NCBI GenBank assembly: GCA_031279925.1
Contig: JAITHQ010000064.1
Location: 1-5,324, forward strand
DNA length: 5,324 nucleotides
Source of the DNA: Treponema sp.
GTDB lineage: Bacteria; Spirochaetota; Spirochaetia; Treponematales; Breznakiellaceae
Direction of reading: 5' to 3'
Part shown: positions 1 through 5,324 of the stretch, piece by piece
How positions within the stretch are numbered: position 1 is the stretch's first letter
How the letters are laid out: each line of letters starts with the position of its first letter
Notes under the pieces: model-generated
The model's input: the letters and a program-made list of their open reading frames with translations, nothing else
The model's database searches: none
Told to the model about the DNA's origin: nothing
Position numbers and translations under genes: made by a program

Positions 1-1802
1 TTGCGCCGGTACTGTTATTGGCCGTTGCCGTTTCGGACGTTTTTGCCCAGCCCCCCGGTCCGCTTGTTCGGGAGCCCGCTTTTGAATTGCAGGGAGATTC
101 GGCCCTGGCGGAACAGTACCTGCTTTGGGCAGAACAGGCCGTATCCGGCGGCCGCTTGACAGAGGCGTTAACCGCTCTTGAACGGGCCGCCGATTTTGCC
201 GATGTTTCATCAGACCTTTCCTACCTTTTGGCCCTGGTCCGTTCCCGCAAGAATAAAAGCCGGGGCGCGGTACTACAGGCCCTTGATCGCGCCATTAGAG
301 TGGGGCGCTGGTCCCGTTACAGTGAATCCAAGGCGCGGCTTTTGGAAGCGGAGCAGTTTATCGCTCTGCGGGGCTATTTTAGAGCCTTGGCGTCTCTTGC
401 CAGGACAGACGCAAGCGCCGATGCGGCAGTGCTGCGGCTTGCCGCGCTTAGGGGCCTTGCCGCAAGCGGGGTGGTTTCGGGAACCGGCGGCTTTCCGGCA
501 TCCGTTGAATTCCGCCGCCGTGTACTCGAAACTATGGACCGGTATCCACGAGACCCGCGCCCGCTGCGGATACTGTTTGACTATGCCAAAAATAAAACCC
601 CCGAAGAAGGCGATCGTGTTCTAATCGAACTTGCCCTGCGGCGGCTTCCTTTTTTAATCGAGACAGACCCCGATCTTGGCTGGATGGCTGCCCCGTTTAT
701 CCACGATACCGAAGAAGCGCGGCGTTTGGTTTCGGCTTATCGCGCGGGTTCCCTAAAACCCTACCGCGATCCGCATTTTAGGCCGCACCCCGCATCCATA
801 GCGGTTGCCCTTCATTTAGAGCTTATCAGCGAAGAAATGGCAATCGAAGAATTTTTTTCGCCCCCCCCGGATTCCGCCGGCATGGTAATCGACAAGGACT
901 TAATTCTTGCCTTCAGCAGCCTGCTTCAGGGGGAGGCGGAGCAGAATCTGTTTATGGAAAAACTCCTTTCGTTTACCGGAACCATCATTGCCGATGAAGA
1001 TCATGATGGCTGCCTGGAAAGCCGCATCGTTTATCATTCAGGAATAATGCAGGAATACAGCCATGATGCGGATCAAGACGGCCTTGCGGACCTTTTTGTG
1101 GTATTTAACGCAGGCAGCCCCCAGTGGGCGGAACAGGCATTGCCGCCCGGCGATGAATCCGGCCAGGCAGCTTTTTCCGCCCTCCCGCTGGGGAACAATG
1201 AACGCCCGCGGGCATTGATCTTCTGGGAACGCTACCCTGCAGTTCAACGGGCAGCGCTGGAAGAAACCGTTTACACGCCCGCGCCGGGGAAATTTGACTT
1301 TAGTCCGTTTAGCTTTGTGGAACTCGCCGGAAGCGGAAGCTATGCCGGCCTTCTCTATCCGGTTTTAGAACCACAGTCCGATAAAATAGACCGGCAGAGC
1401 CTGGTTTCGTTTGCCGCCAGTATTCAGCGGCCCAGTATGGAATTTGATGGCGCTATCGAATGGATTTACCTTGAGCGGGGCCTGCCCTACCGGGCTGAAG
1501 AAATACTCAATGGCAGAATCGTTTCCGAGACTGTGTTTGAAAACGGCATACCGCTACTGCAACGGCTGGATATGGATACGGATTCACGCCTTGAAACGGT
1601 GCGCCGTTTTCGTAGGACACCCCGCCCCGGCCAGGAACCGCTGAATTTTAAAGAGGCGCTGGAATCTTCGGAAAGCGACTGGAACGGCGACGGTTTTTTT
1701 GAGAGCGGGGAAGTGTATCTGGAGGATGGCTCTGTTGTTTATTCTTTGGATATTGATGGTGATGGAAGCAGGGAATATTCTGAGATCAAAAACGAGAAAT
1801 AA
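1..1802 (+). CDS. Exported TPR-like protein with DxDxDG acidic loops (5' end missing)
   Basis: The frame is open to the left edge; its first complete codon is at position 3, so the true start lies upstream. The visible N-terminus (APVLLLAVAVSDVFA, then QPP) looks like the hydrophobic core and cleavage site of a type I signal peptide, implying export to the periplasm or surface. Taking the TTG at 18 as residue 1, residues 28-130 are Ala/Leu-rich amphipathic helices of TPR type. The C-terminal half carries five loops of the form D-x-[DN]-x-D-[GS]-x-x-[DE], starting at residues 326, 350, 518, 554 and 578, resembling the calcium loops of dockerin or EF-hand proteins. There is no catalytic motif. 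It ends 2 nt before the protease frame, so the two are probably co-transcribed. The family is not recognised; a scaffold or adaptor role is inference. It carries adjacent T7 and C8 tracts at 852-868. Confidence 0.85.
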   Translation, partial: APVLLLAVAVSDVFAQPPGPLVREPAFELQGDSALAEQYLLWAEQAVSGGRLTEALTALERAADFADVSSDLSYLLALVRSRKNKSRGAVLQALDRAIRVGRWSRYSESKARLLEAEQFIALRGYFRALASLARTDASADAAVLRLAALRGLAASGVVSGTGGFPASVEFRRRVLETMDRYPRDPRPLRILFDYAKNKTPEEGDRVLIELALRRLPFLIETDPDLGWMAAPFIHDTEEARRLVSAYRAGSLKPYRDPHFRPHPASIAVALHLELISEEMAIEEFFSPPPDSAGMVIDKDLILAFSSLLQGEAEQNLFMEKLLSFTGTIIADEDHDGCLESRIVYHSGIMQEYSHDADQDGLADLFVVFNAGSPQWAEQALPPGDESGQAAFSALPLGNNERPRALIFWERYPAVQRAALEETVYTPAPGKFDFSPFSFVELAGSGSYAGLLYPVLEPQSDKIDRQSLVSFAASIQRPSMEFDGAIEWIYLERGLPYRAEEILNGRIVSETVFENGIPLLQRLDMDTDSRLETVRRFRRTPRPGQEPLNFKEALESSESDWNGDGFFESGEVYLEDGSVVYSLDIDGDGSREYSEIKNEK

Positions 1803-1804
1803 AA

Positions 1805-3739
1805 ATGAAAAATAAAACAAAAACCGGTATTTTTTCGCCTTTTATTATTGCTTGGGGTTTAAGAGCCTGTTCAAAATTCTACTTTGAACAGGCTCTGATA
1901 CCCCGCCGCTTCAAAATGCGAACCATAGGCCCGGCCTTGTTGCTTGGATTTTTTGCCGCCGCCCTTGTTTCGTGCCTAAGTTTTAAAACCCAGGAAGAGC
2001 GGCTGGTCCCCCGCCGTTCCGCCGATGAAATCCGGCTTGATGACATTAAGCGGCAGCTTGGGGAAAATCCGGTTGGGGCAATCGATCTTATTGGTATATA
2101 CCGCGAGACTTCCAGGATTGCCGGGAAGGATGGCGGGGAAGACGCCGAAACCCTTTCCGCCCTTGAAACCGAAGCCGTGGAGAATCTGCGGAAATTGCAG
2201 GAAACCGCCATAGCGGATGAACGATGGGATGACGCGGCGTCGTTTAGCCGCTCGCTTGCCTGCCTTAGTGTGGAAAATGCCGGGCAGGAACCGGACTTGA
2301 TTCTTTTTAACGCAAAGAAAAAACTCTCAGGCGGGAACGACCTTGGCGCGTTTCTTGCGGCGGTGCAGGCGCACGAATTGCGGCGGCTTGCCTTTGAAGA
2401 CGCCTTGTTGTTTCTTGAGCGGGCGGCTGCGGTAAAGCAGCGCCGGGCGGCTGCGTTCTTTTACGCCGCCGTGGAGCGGGATGGCGGCGACCGGATTCCG
2501 GCGGCCCTGCGTGAATACGCCCAGGGTTCTGATACTGTTTCCGACATGATCCGGGGCGTTGCGACCGTTGTAATTGACCGGGGTATTAAGATAGAGCGGG
2601 GCAGGGGATTCGCCGATAAGGTACTTGGTTCGGCCTTTTTTGTAGACGCATCGGGCCTGCTTATTACCAACTACCATGTCATTTCCAGCGAGGTCGATCC
2701 CAAATACGAGGGTTATTCCCGCATGTATATACGCATGGGCGATTCGGCCAGCCCCCGTTTCCCCGCACGGGTGATTGGCTGGGACAAAGCCCTGGACCTT
2801 GCGCTTATCAAAACCGAGTACAAGCCCGAATTTGTGTTTTCCGTGGTAGACCGGGTGATCCCCCACGTGGGTGACACGGTACTCGCCATTGGTTCGCCGG
2901 GCGGGCTTGAGAAAACCGTAACATCGGGAATAGTTTCCGCCCTGGGCCGCCGTTTTTTGCAGATAGGGGATGTGATCCAAATAGACGCGGCGGTTAACCA
3001 CGGCAATTCAGGCGGGCCGGTGGTGGATACATCGGGCAGGCTGGTGGGAATTGTGTTCGCCGGCATTGAACAATACCAGGGCCTTAACTTTGCCGTGCCT
3101 GCTGAACGGCTTGCGGCTGCCCTTCCGGCAATGATACAGGGCGGCAAGGCGGAACGTCCGTGGATAGGTCTTGCCTTAAGTGAAACCAGTTCCGGCGCGG
3201 AGATTATCTACGCCGCGCCGAATACCCCCGCCGCCAACCACCGCCTTCCCGAAGGCAGTATAATAAAAACGATCAATGGCCGCGAAATAACCGCTCCCCA
3301 GGGTATGCTGATCCCCGCCCTGCAGGACGCTATTTTTCAGTCCCGGCCAGGGGAGCTTGTTGCCCTGGAAATCCTGGAACCAGGCGGAGGGACAAAACGC
3401 CGTATTCTAATGACCGGTTCCCGTCCCGGGATTCCGCTTTTTGAGGCCGCCAAGGTGGACAGCCGGGAACGGCTCGCCGCTCCGCTTTTTGGGATGATCC
3501 TGGCGCCAACACGGGGAGATTCATATTCATCGGCTTATCTGGTTAAAAAAGTAGTCCGCGGCTCCATTGCCGATGAAGCGGGCATTTCCAATCAGGACCC
3601 CATCGCAATCCGGGGCTTTCGTGTTCTGGAAGAAATGGGCTATGCTTTGATAGAAATAGACATCAAAAAACGAAGCATGGGCTATCTTGAAACCTCCATG
3701 CAGCTCCCCGCCGCGCTTGATTCACCCGATACACTGTAA
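1805..3739 (+). CDS. HtrA/DegP-like S1C serine protease, lipoprotein, with helical N-domain and PDZ domains
   Basis: Residues are numbered from the ATG at 1805. A lipoprotein signal peptide begins at Met38 (MRTIGPALLLGFFAAALVSC), with lipobox LVSC and lipidated Cys57. Residues 63-245 are helical and TPR-like. The trypsin-like domain covers about 255-440 with the triad His291 (in ITNYHVIS), Asp331 (in DKALDLALIK) and Ser402 (in HGNSGGPVV), so it should be active. A PDZ domain follows at about 450-540 and a diverged second PDZ at about 560-610 (LVKKVVRGSIADEAGI). Members of this family degrade or process misfolded envelope proteins. The start is uncertain: the ATG at 1805 has only a weak upstream GAGA, and a 35-bp palindrome is translated within the 37-residue extension. 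The ATG at 1916 gives a normal 20-residue signal peptide but lacks an evident Shine-Dalgarno. It lies directly downstream of the TPR-like gene. Confidence 0.92.
   Translation: MKNKTKTGIFSPFIIAWGLRACSKFYFEQALIPRRFKMRTIGPALLLGFFAAALVSCLSFKTQEERLVPRRSADEIRLDDIKRQLGENPVGAIDLIGIYRETSRIAGKDGGEDAETLSALETEAVENLRKLQETAIADERWDDAASFSRSLACLSVENAGQEPDLILFNAKKKLSGGNDLGAFLAAVQAHELRRLAFEDALLFLERAAAVKQRRAAAFFYAAVERDGGDRIPAALREYAQGSDTVSDMIRGVATVVIDRGIKIERGRGFADKVLGSAFFVDASGLLITNYHVISSEVDPKYEGYSRMYIRMGDSASPRFPARVIGWDKALDLALIKTEYKPEFVFSVVDRVIPHVGDTVLAIGSPGGLEKTVTSGIVSALGRRFLQIGDVIQIDAAVNHGNSGGPVVDTSGRLVGIVFAGIEQYQGLNFAVPAERLAAALPAMIQGGKAERPWIGLALSETSSGAEIIYAAPNTPAANHRLPEGSIIKTINGREITAPQGMLIPALQDAIFQSRPGELVALEILEPGGGTKRRILMTGSRPGIPLFEAAKVDSRERLAAPLFGMILAPTRGDSYSSAYLVKKVVRGSIADEAGISNQDPIAIRGFRVLEEMGYALIEIDIKKRSMGYLETSMQLPAALDSPDTL
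1862..1896. repeat. Minimal copy of the AGAGCCTGTTCAAA palindrome, inside the protease 5' coding region
   Basis: Two perfect 14-bp inverted arms (1862-1875 and 1883-1896) flank a 7-nt loop, ATTCTAC. The first 16 bases are identical to the left end of the composite element at 3833. The stretch AAAATTCTAC also recurs at 3874-3883. In the frame of the 1805 ATG it encodes RACSKFYFEQAL, sitting between the gene's first ATG and the start of the lipoprotein signal peptide. Flanks outside GAG...CTC are TAA and TGA, similar but not identical. No T-tract follows, so it is not a typical intrinsic terminator. Confidence 0.85.
1916..1975 (+). other. Lipoprotein signal peptide of the protease
   Basis: This is the alternative start ATG at 1916 through the Cys codon. 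It has a short basic n-region (MR), a hydrophobic core and the lipobox LVSC, as expected for signal peptidase II cleavage and lipid attachment at Cys. If translation really starts at 1805, the n-region is about 37 residues longer than usual. That supports 1916, or the core inside a longer leader, as the functional export signal. Confidence 0.7.
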
Positions 3740-3962
3740 CGGTGATAAAAAACGTAACGGTAACGCGGAACAATGCACATTTGCTTCATGCTTTCTTTGC
3801 GTCTGTAGAAATATTCGCTGCAATTGCAGCTTAGAGCCTGTTCAAAATCTGGAATTTTGGCGTTGCAAGCGCCAAAATTCTACCTTGCAGGCTCCAAAAG
3901 AGCCCGAAAATCGAGATTTCTGCGGTCTATTGACCGCAGAAATCCACAATTTGAACAAGCTC
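3740..3962. other. Gene-free gap between convergent genes
   Basis: No coding sequence is convincing here; short open frames overlap only repeats. The left 77 bases contain GTAACGGT twice (3736-3743 and 3754-3761), running in from the protease stop. A perfect 14-bp palindrome lies at 3817-3830, and the composite repeat follows from 3833. No hairpin with a clear T-run was found for either converging gene. The strong stems of the repeat could nevertheless block read-through from both sides; that is inference. Confidence 0.6.
3817..3830. repeat. Perfect 14-bp palindrome GCTGCAATTGCAGC
   Basis: The sequence reads identically on both strands and ends 3 bases before the composite repeat (TTA between, if the repeat begins at 3834). 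If the repeat inserted at TTA, this palindrome originally lay directly downstream of the AraC-family gene's stop codon. Function is unknown; a protein-binding site or part of a terminator stem is possible. Confidence 0.6.
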
Positions 3963-3963
3963 T
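3833..3963. mobile_element. Composite palindromic element, MITE-like, two units with internal hairpins
   Basis: The outer arms AGAGCCTGTTCAAA (3833-3846) and TTTGAACAAGCTCT (3950-3963) are inverted with 13 of 14 matches. Inside are two independent hairpins. One has an 11-bp stem (3852-3862 with 3870-3880) and loop TTGCAAG; the other has a 13-bp stem (3915-3927 with 3932-3944) and loop TATT. Degenerate ends in the middle (TTGCAGGCTCC at 3886-3896, AGAGCCCGAAAAT from 3899) suggest two fused units of about 64 bp. Taking GAG...CTC as the ends, both sides are flanked by TTA (3831-3833 and 3963-3965), a possible 3-bp target duplication. There is no room for a transposase, so any mobility would need one supplied elsewhere. 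Confidence 0.7.
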
Positions 3964-4757
3964 TAAAATTTCTTTGGCAGACAATGCGAAGGGGGAAACC
4001 CCTTTATTTCCTTGAACTGCTTGTAAAAGTGGGAAACATCGGTAAAGCCGCAGACCTCCGCCACATCCCCAACCTTGTACTCGCCGCTGCTCAACATGTT
4101 CTCGGCGTTTTTGATGCGGTTTTGGATTAAGTAACGGTTAAAGCTCATGCCCGTTTCCTGTCTAAATAAAACTCCAAAATAGGTGGCATTCAGGCCAACC
4201 AGGCCGGCCATCATTTTAACTGAAAGCCGCTCCGAATAATGAAGCGCAATATACCGGATAACCTTGTTGATACGGGAATCCCCGGCGCTGGAATCCGTTT
4301 TATAGACAATAAATTCCATAAAACGATGCAGGATTTGCAGGAATAATCCCCTTGATTTGATAATATAGCCGGGCTGCTTGTTCAGCCAGGCAAAAGAAAG
4401 GTCGTGAAACATGTGGATAATGTCTTCTTTGTGCCCTACATGGGAAACCAGCGGGAAGGGAAGCGTTACGTCGCGGTTTTTCATGTTTTTTAGATGAAAA
4501 TCAACCGAAAAGCAATGCATCAGCCGGTCGGGAAAAGTAACGCCCGCCCGTGAGGAACCGGTAGAAAGATACAACAGGTCCCCCGCAGATAAATCATAAT
4601 CAACGCCATTAATTGAATACCGGGCATTGCCGTGGGTAACGTATGTAATATCGCAGGCATTAAATTTGTGTTCAAACATCTGCCACCCCGGAGTACACTT
4701 ACGGAAAACCACATACTCAATTTTTGGCATTATTTCTTCATCAATTGCGATCGGCAT
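3963..4757 (-). CDS. AraC/XylS-family transcriptional regulator
   Basis: The 264-residue protein has typical family length and layout. Residues about 20-90 form a cupin-like sensor (ITYVTHGNARYSINGVDYDL, then SAGDLLYLSTGS). The C-terminal DNA-binding domain has a first helix-turn-helix near 178-203 (LSVKMMAGLVGLNATYFGVLF), a linker helix, and a second near 227-250 (VGDVAEVCGFTDVSHFYKQFK). Such proteins bind a small ligand, often a sugar, and activate nearby operons; the ligand cannot be told here. The ATG at 4757 is preferred because GGGAG lies 5 nt upstream; an internal Met10 is weaker. The extreme C-terminus reads FPPSHCLPKKF, where the family usually has P-x-x-[YF]-R. Its TAA stop lies on the edge of the composite repeat. 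It converges on the protease gene, and its target operon is not visible. Confidence 0.93.
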   Translation of the reverse strand: MPIAIDEEIMPKIEYVVFRKCTPGWQMFEHKFNACDITYVTHGNARYSINGVDYDLSAGDLLYLSTGSSRAGVTFPDRLMHCFSVDFHLKNMKNRDVTLPFPLVSHVGHKEDIIHMFHDLSFAWLNKQPGYIIKSRGLFLQILHRFMEFIVYKTDSSAGDSRINKVIRYIALHYSERLSVKMMAGLVGLNATYFGVLFRQETGMSFNRYLIQNRIKNAENMLSSGEYKVGDVAEVCGFTDVSHFYKQFKEIKGFPPSHCLPKKF

Positions 4758-4762
4758 ACCTG

Positions 4763-4767
4763 CTCCC
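4763..4767 (-). promoter_or_regulatory. Ribosome binding site of the AraC-family gene
   Basis: GGGAG on the - strand lies 5 nt before the ATG at 4757. It supports this start over the ATG nine codons further in. Confidence 0.6.
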
Positions 4768-4827
4768 GGCTATATTGGACTTGAAAAGGATTTTAGTCCC
4801 TTGCAGATCCGATAGTTTCTGCTATTG

Positions 4828-4835
4828 ATTATAAT
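4828..4835. promoter_or_regulatory. Symmetric -10 box (TATAAT on both strands)
   Basis: ATTATAAT contains a perfect TATAAT on the - strand (4833-4828), about 70 nt before the AraC-family start, and another on the + strand (4830-4835). No good -35 is found at 16-18 nt for either direction; the - strand has GGGCAA at 17 nt. A weak or activator-dependent promoter for the regulator is plausible. Confidence 0.4.
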
Positions 4836-4888
4836 GTAAAAAATAAAGAATTGCCCTCCACAAGAGAAAACCTGGTTTTTTGTGCTTT

Positions 4889-4920
4889 TTGACAAGACCC
4901 GTTCCGGCGGGCGGTATACT
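4889..4920 (+). promoter_or_regulatory. Possible rightward promoter, TTGACA and TATACT
   Basis: A perfect TTGACA (4889-4894) is followed by TATACT (4915-4920), but the spacer is 20 nt, longer than the usual 16-18, so strength is doubtful. A small dyad, AAAACC-T-GGTTTT (4867-4879), lies just upstream. No gene starts downstream within the window; a non-coding RNA or a gene beyond the edge could be served. Confidence 0.3.
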
Positions 4921-4974
4921 ATCTGCTGCCGGGCAGGAAACGCGCAACCCGCCCCTTCCCCAAGCTCATTGTAC

Positions 4975-5018
4975 AGCGGGATGATTCCGTCTCGCGCAGA
5001 CGTTATATCATAACCGCT
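4975..5018. repeat. Layered 44-nt hairpin
   Basis: Three stacked 5-bp stems share one axis: AGCGG/CCGCT (4975-4979 with 5014-5018), ATGAT/ATCAT (4981-4985 with 5007-5011) and CGTCT/AGACG (4988-4992 with 4998-5002). The loop is CGCGC, with small internal bulges. It is a plausible structured RNA element or a binding site. The core also forms one arm of the long inverted repeat with the window's end. Confidence 0.45.
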
Positions 5019-5045
5019 CTACAATACGGCTTTAGATATAAGAAT

Positions 5046-5164
5046 AAACCTGTTCAAAAAATGATTGTTTTACTACAGGCGCTTCCGGTTTTTAGGGCGA
5101 TAAACCTGCCAAAACCGCAATTACCAAAAAGCAAGCCTTAATCATGAATTGTTTGAACACGTTT
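5046..5164. repeat. Diverged copy of the TGTTCAAA-ended palindromic element
   Basis: AAACCTGTTCAAA (5046-5058) pairs with TTTGAACACGTTT (5152-5164) at 12 of 13 positions. It shares the CCTGTTCAAA core of the other two copies. An internal pair, CGGTTTT (5086-5092) with AAAACCG (5111-5117), gives the same plan of outer arms plus an inner hairpin. Flanks (AAT and GAT) do not form an obvious target duplication. Decay from the same family is inferred, less securely than for the other copies. Confidence 0.45.
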
Positions 5165-5170
5165 GATACT

Positions 5171-5242
5171 ATGTTAAGAAATTTATCACGATTCTTAATT
5201 TTCAGCTATGTAAAAATTACATAAATCGTGTATTAATAACAT
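5171..5242. repeat. AT-rich nested dyads
   Basis: Nested inverted pairs: ATGTTA/TAACAT (5171-5176 with 5237-5242), CACGATT/AATCGTG (5187-5193 with 5224-5230), and the tight hairpin TATGTAA-AAA-TTACATA (5207-5223). A further pair, TTAAGAA/TTCTTAA (5174-5180 with 5192-5198), offers an alternative fold. It could be a regulatory RNA structure, an operator cluster or a decayed element end. Confidence 0.4.
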
Positions 5243-5255
5243 ATTTATTCATCAT
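5217..5255 (-). CDS. Possible 12-codon leader peptide ORF
   Basis: On the - strand, GGAG (5265-5268) lies 9 nt before an ATG-ATG start, encoding MMNKYVINTRFM and then TAA. The ribosome binding site is one of the best in the window, but the peptide has no recognisable family. Its stop codon falls inside the hairpin at 5207-5223, an arrangement seen in translation-coupled attenuators. Alternatively it is the remnant start of a decayed gene; all - strand frames downstream close quickly. Real translation is uncertain. Confidence 0.2.
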   Translation of the reverse strand: MMNKYVINTRFM

Positions 5256-5324
5256 TTTTTTTATCTCCAAAAGAAAACAGCTTTCTGTGCCCGCATGTTC
5301 TACAGGATAAACGTCTGCGCGAGA

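Larger units (their letters stand above)
4758..5324. other. Long gene-free region rich in dyads, upstream of the AraC-family gene
   Basis: No protein-coding gene is convincing in these 567 bases. It contains the regulator's likely promoter, a TTGACA/TATACT pair pointing right, several hairpins, a diverged repeat copy, an AT-rich dyad stack and a 12-codon ORF with a good Shine-Dalgarno. Base composition shifts from GC-rich (about 4895-5000) to strongly AT-rich (about 5160-5270), suggesting a patchwork of inserted or degraded pieces. A gene may begin beyond the right edge. Confidence 0.5.
4990..5324. repeat. 15-bp perfect inverted repeat flanking about 305 bp
   Basis: TCTCGCGCAGACGTT (4990-5004) is the exact reverse complement of the last 15 bases of the window (5310-5324). 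The enclosed segment contains the diverged palindromic repeat and the AT-rich dyads. The match may extend past the right edge. It could be the ends of a small element or paired protein-binding sites; no encoded protein is visible inside. Confidence 0.5.

Noticed and set aside
178..624. Open frame on the + strand within the TPR-like gene
   Set aside because: It is in another frame of a gene with a coherent product and has a Pro/Arg/Trp-rich composition typical of out-of-frame GC-rich DNA.
2420..2455. Direct repeat CGGGCGGCTGCG, two copies 24 bp apart
   Set aside because: It encodes RAAA twice in an Ala-rich helix of the protease N-domain and is explained by codon use.
2327..3001. Long open frame (224 codons) on the - strand inside the protease gene
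   Set aside because: It lies opposite the conserved catalytic domain, has no recognisable domain and has basic, low-complexity composition typical of an antisense shadow.
3736..3765. GTAACGGT repeated after the protease stop
   Set aside because: Only two full copies and one partial; too short to distinguish from chance, and no terminator-like stem is formed.
3833..3963. CRISPR array
   Set aside because: The repeats are inverted palindromes with paired inner hairpins, not equal direct repeats separated by unique spacers, and no cas gene is present.
3687..4130. Open frame on the + strand spanning the protease end, the repeat and the AraC-family gene
   Set aside because: It overlaps two well-supported genes and translates the palindromic repeat; the part over the regulator is antisense.
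4921..5040. tRNA or other known RNA gene
   Set aside because: The hairpins do not make a cloverleaf, there is no T-loop GTTCGA-type sequence or CCA end, and no known riboswitch core was recognised.

Overview
The window most resembles a spirochaete, probably a Treponema of the termite-gut or other non-pallidum type. This is inferred from mixed GC content, a lipoprotein-type HtrA protease, an exported TPR-like protein and short interspersed palindromes. No rRNA or other taxonomic marker is present, so the assignment is tentative.

Left part (1-3739, + strand): two tightly coupled genes. The first is cut by the left edge. It encodes an exported protein with a TPR-like helical front half and five acidic DxDxDG-type loops. 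The second follows 2 nt after its stop and encodes a trypsin-like HtrA/DegP-family (S1C) serine protease. That protein has a lipoprotein signal peptide, a helical N-terminal domain, a complete His-Asp-Ser triad and one clear plus one probable PDZ domain. Together they look like a cell-envelope pair for protein quality control or processing; no substrate can be read from the sequence.

Middle (3740-3962): a gene-free gap between convergent genes, more than half of it a composite palindromic repeat whose ends read AGAGCCTGTTCAAA / TTTGAACARGCTCT. The same ends occur as a minimal 35-bp hairpin inside the 5' part of the protease reading frame (1862-1896) and, more diverged, at 5046-5164. This small interspersed family, with exchangeable internal hairpins and a possible TTA target duplication, is the most unusual feature here. 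It looks like a non-autonomous (MITE-like) element.

Right part: an AraC/XylS-family regulator on the - strand (3963-4757) with a cupin-like sensor and two helix-turn-helix motifs. Its stop codon coincides with the edge of the composite repeat. Beyond its start, 4758-5324 holds no convincing gene but is dense in dyads: a symmetric TATAAT on both strands, a TTGACA/TATACT pair, a 44-nt layered hairpin, the diverged repeat, an AT-rich stack of dyads overlapping a 12-codon ORF with a good Shine-Dalgarno, and a 15-bp perfect inverted repeat whose right arm ends at the last base of the window.
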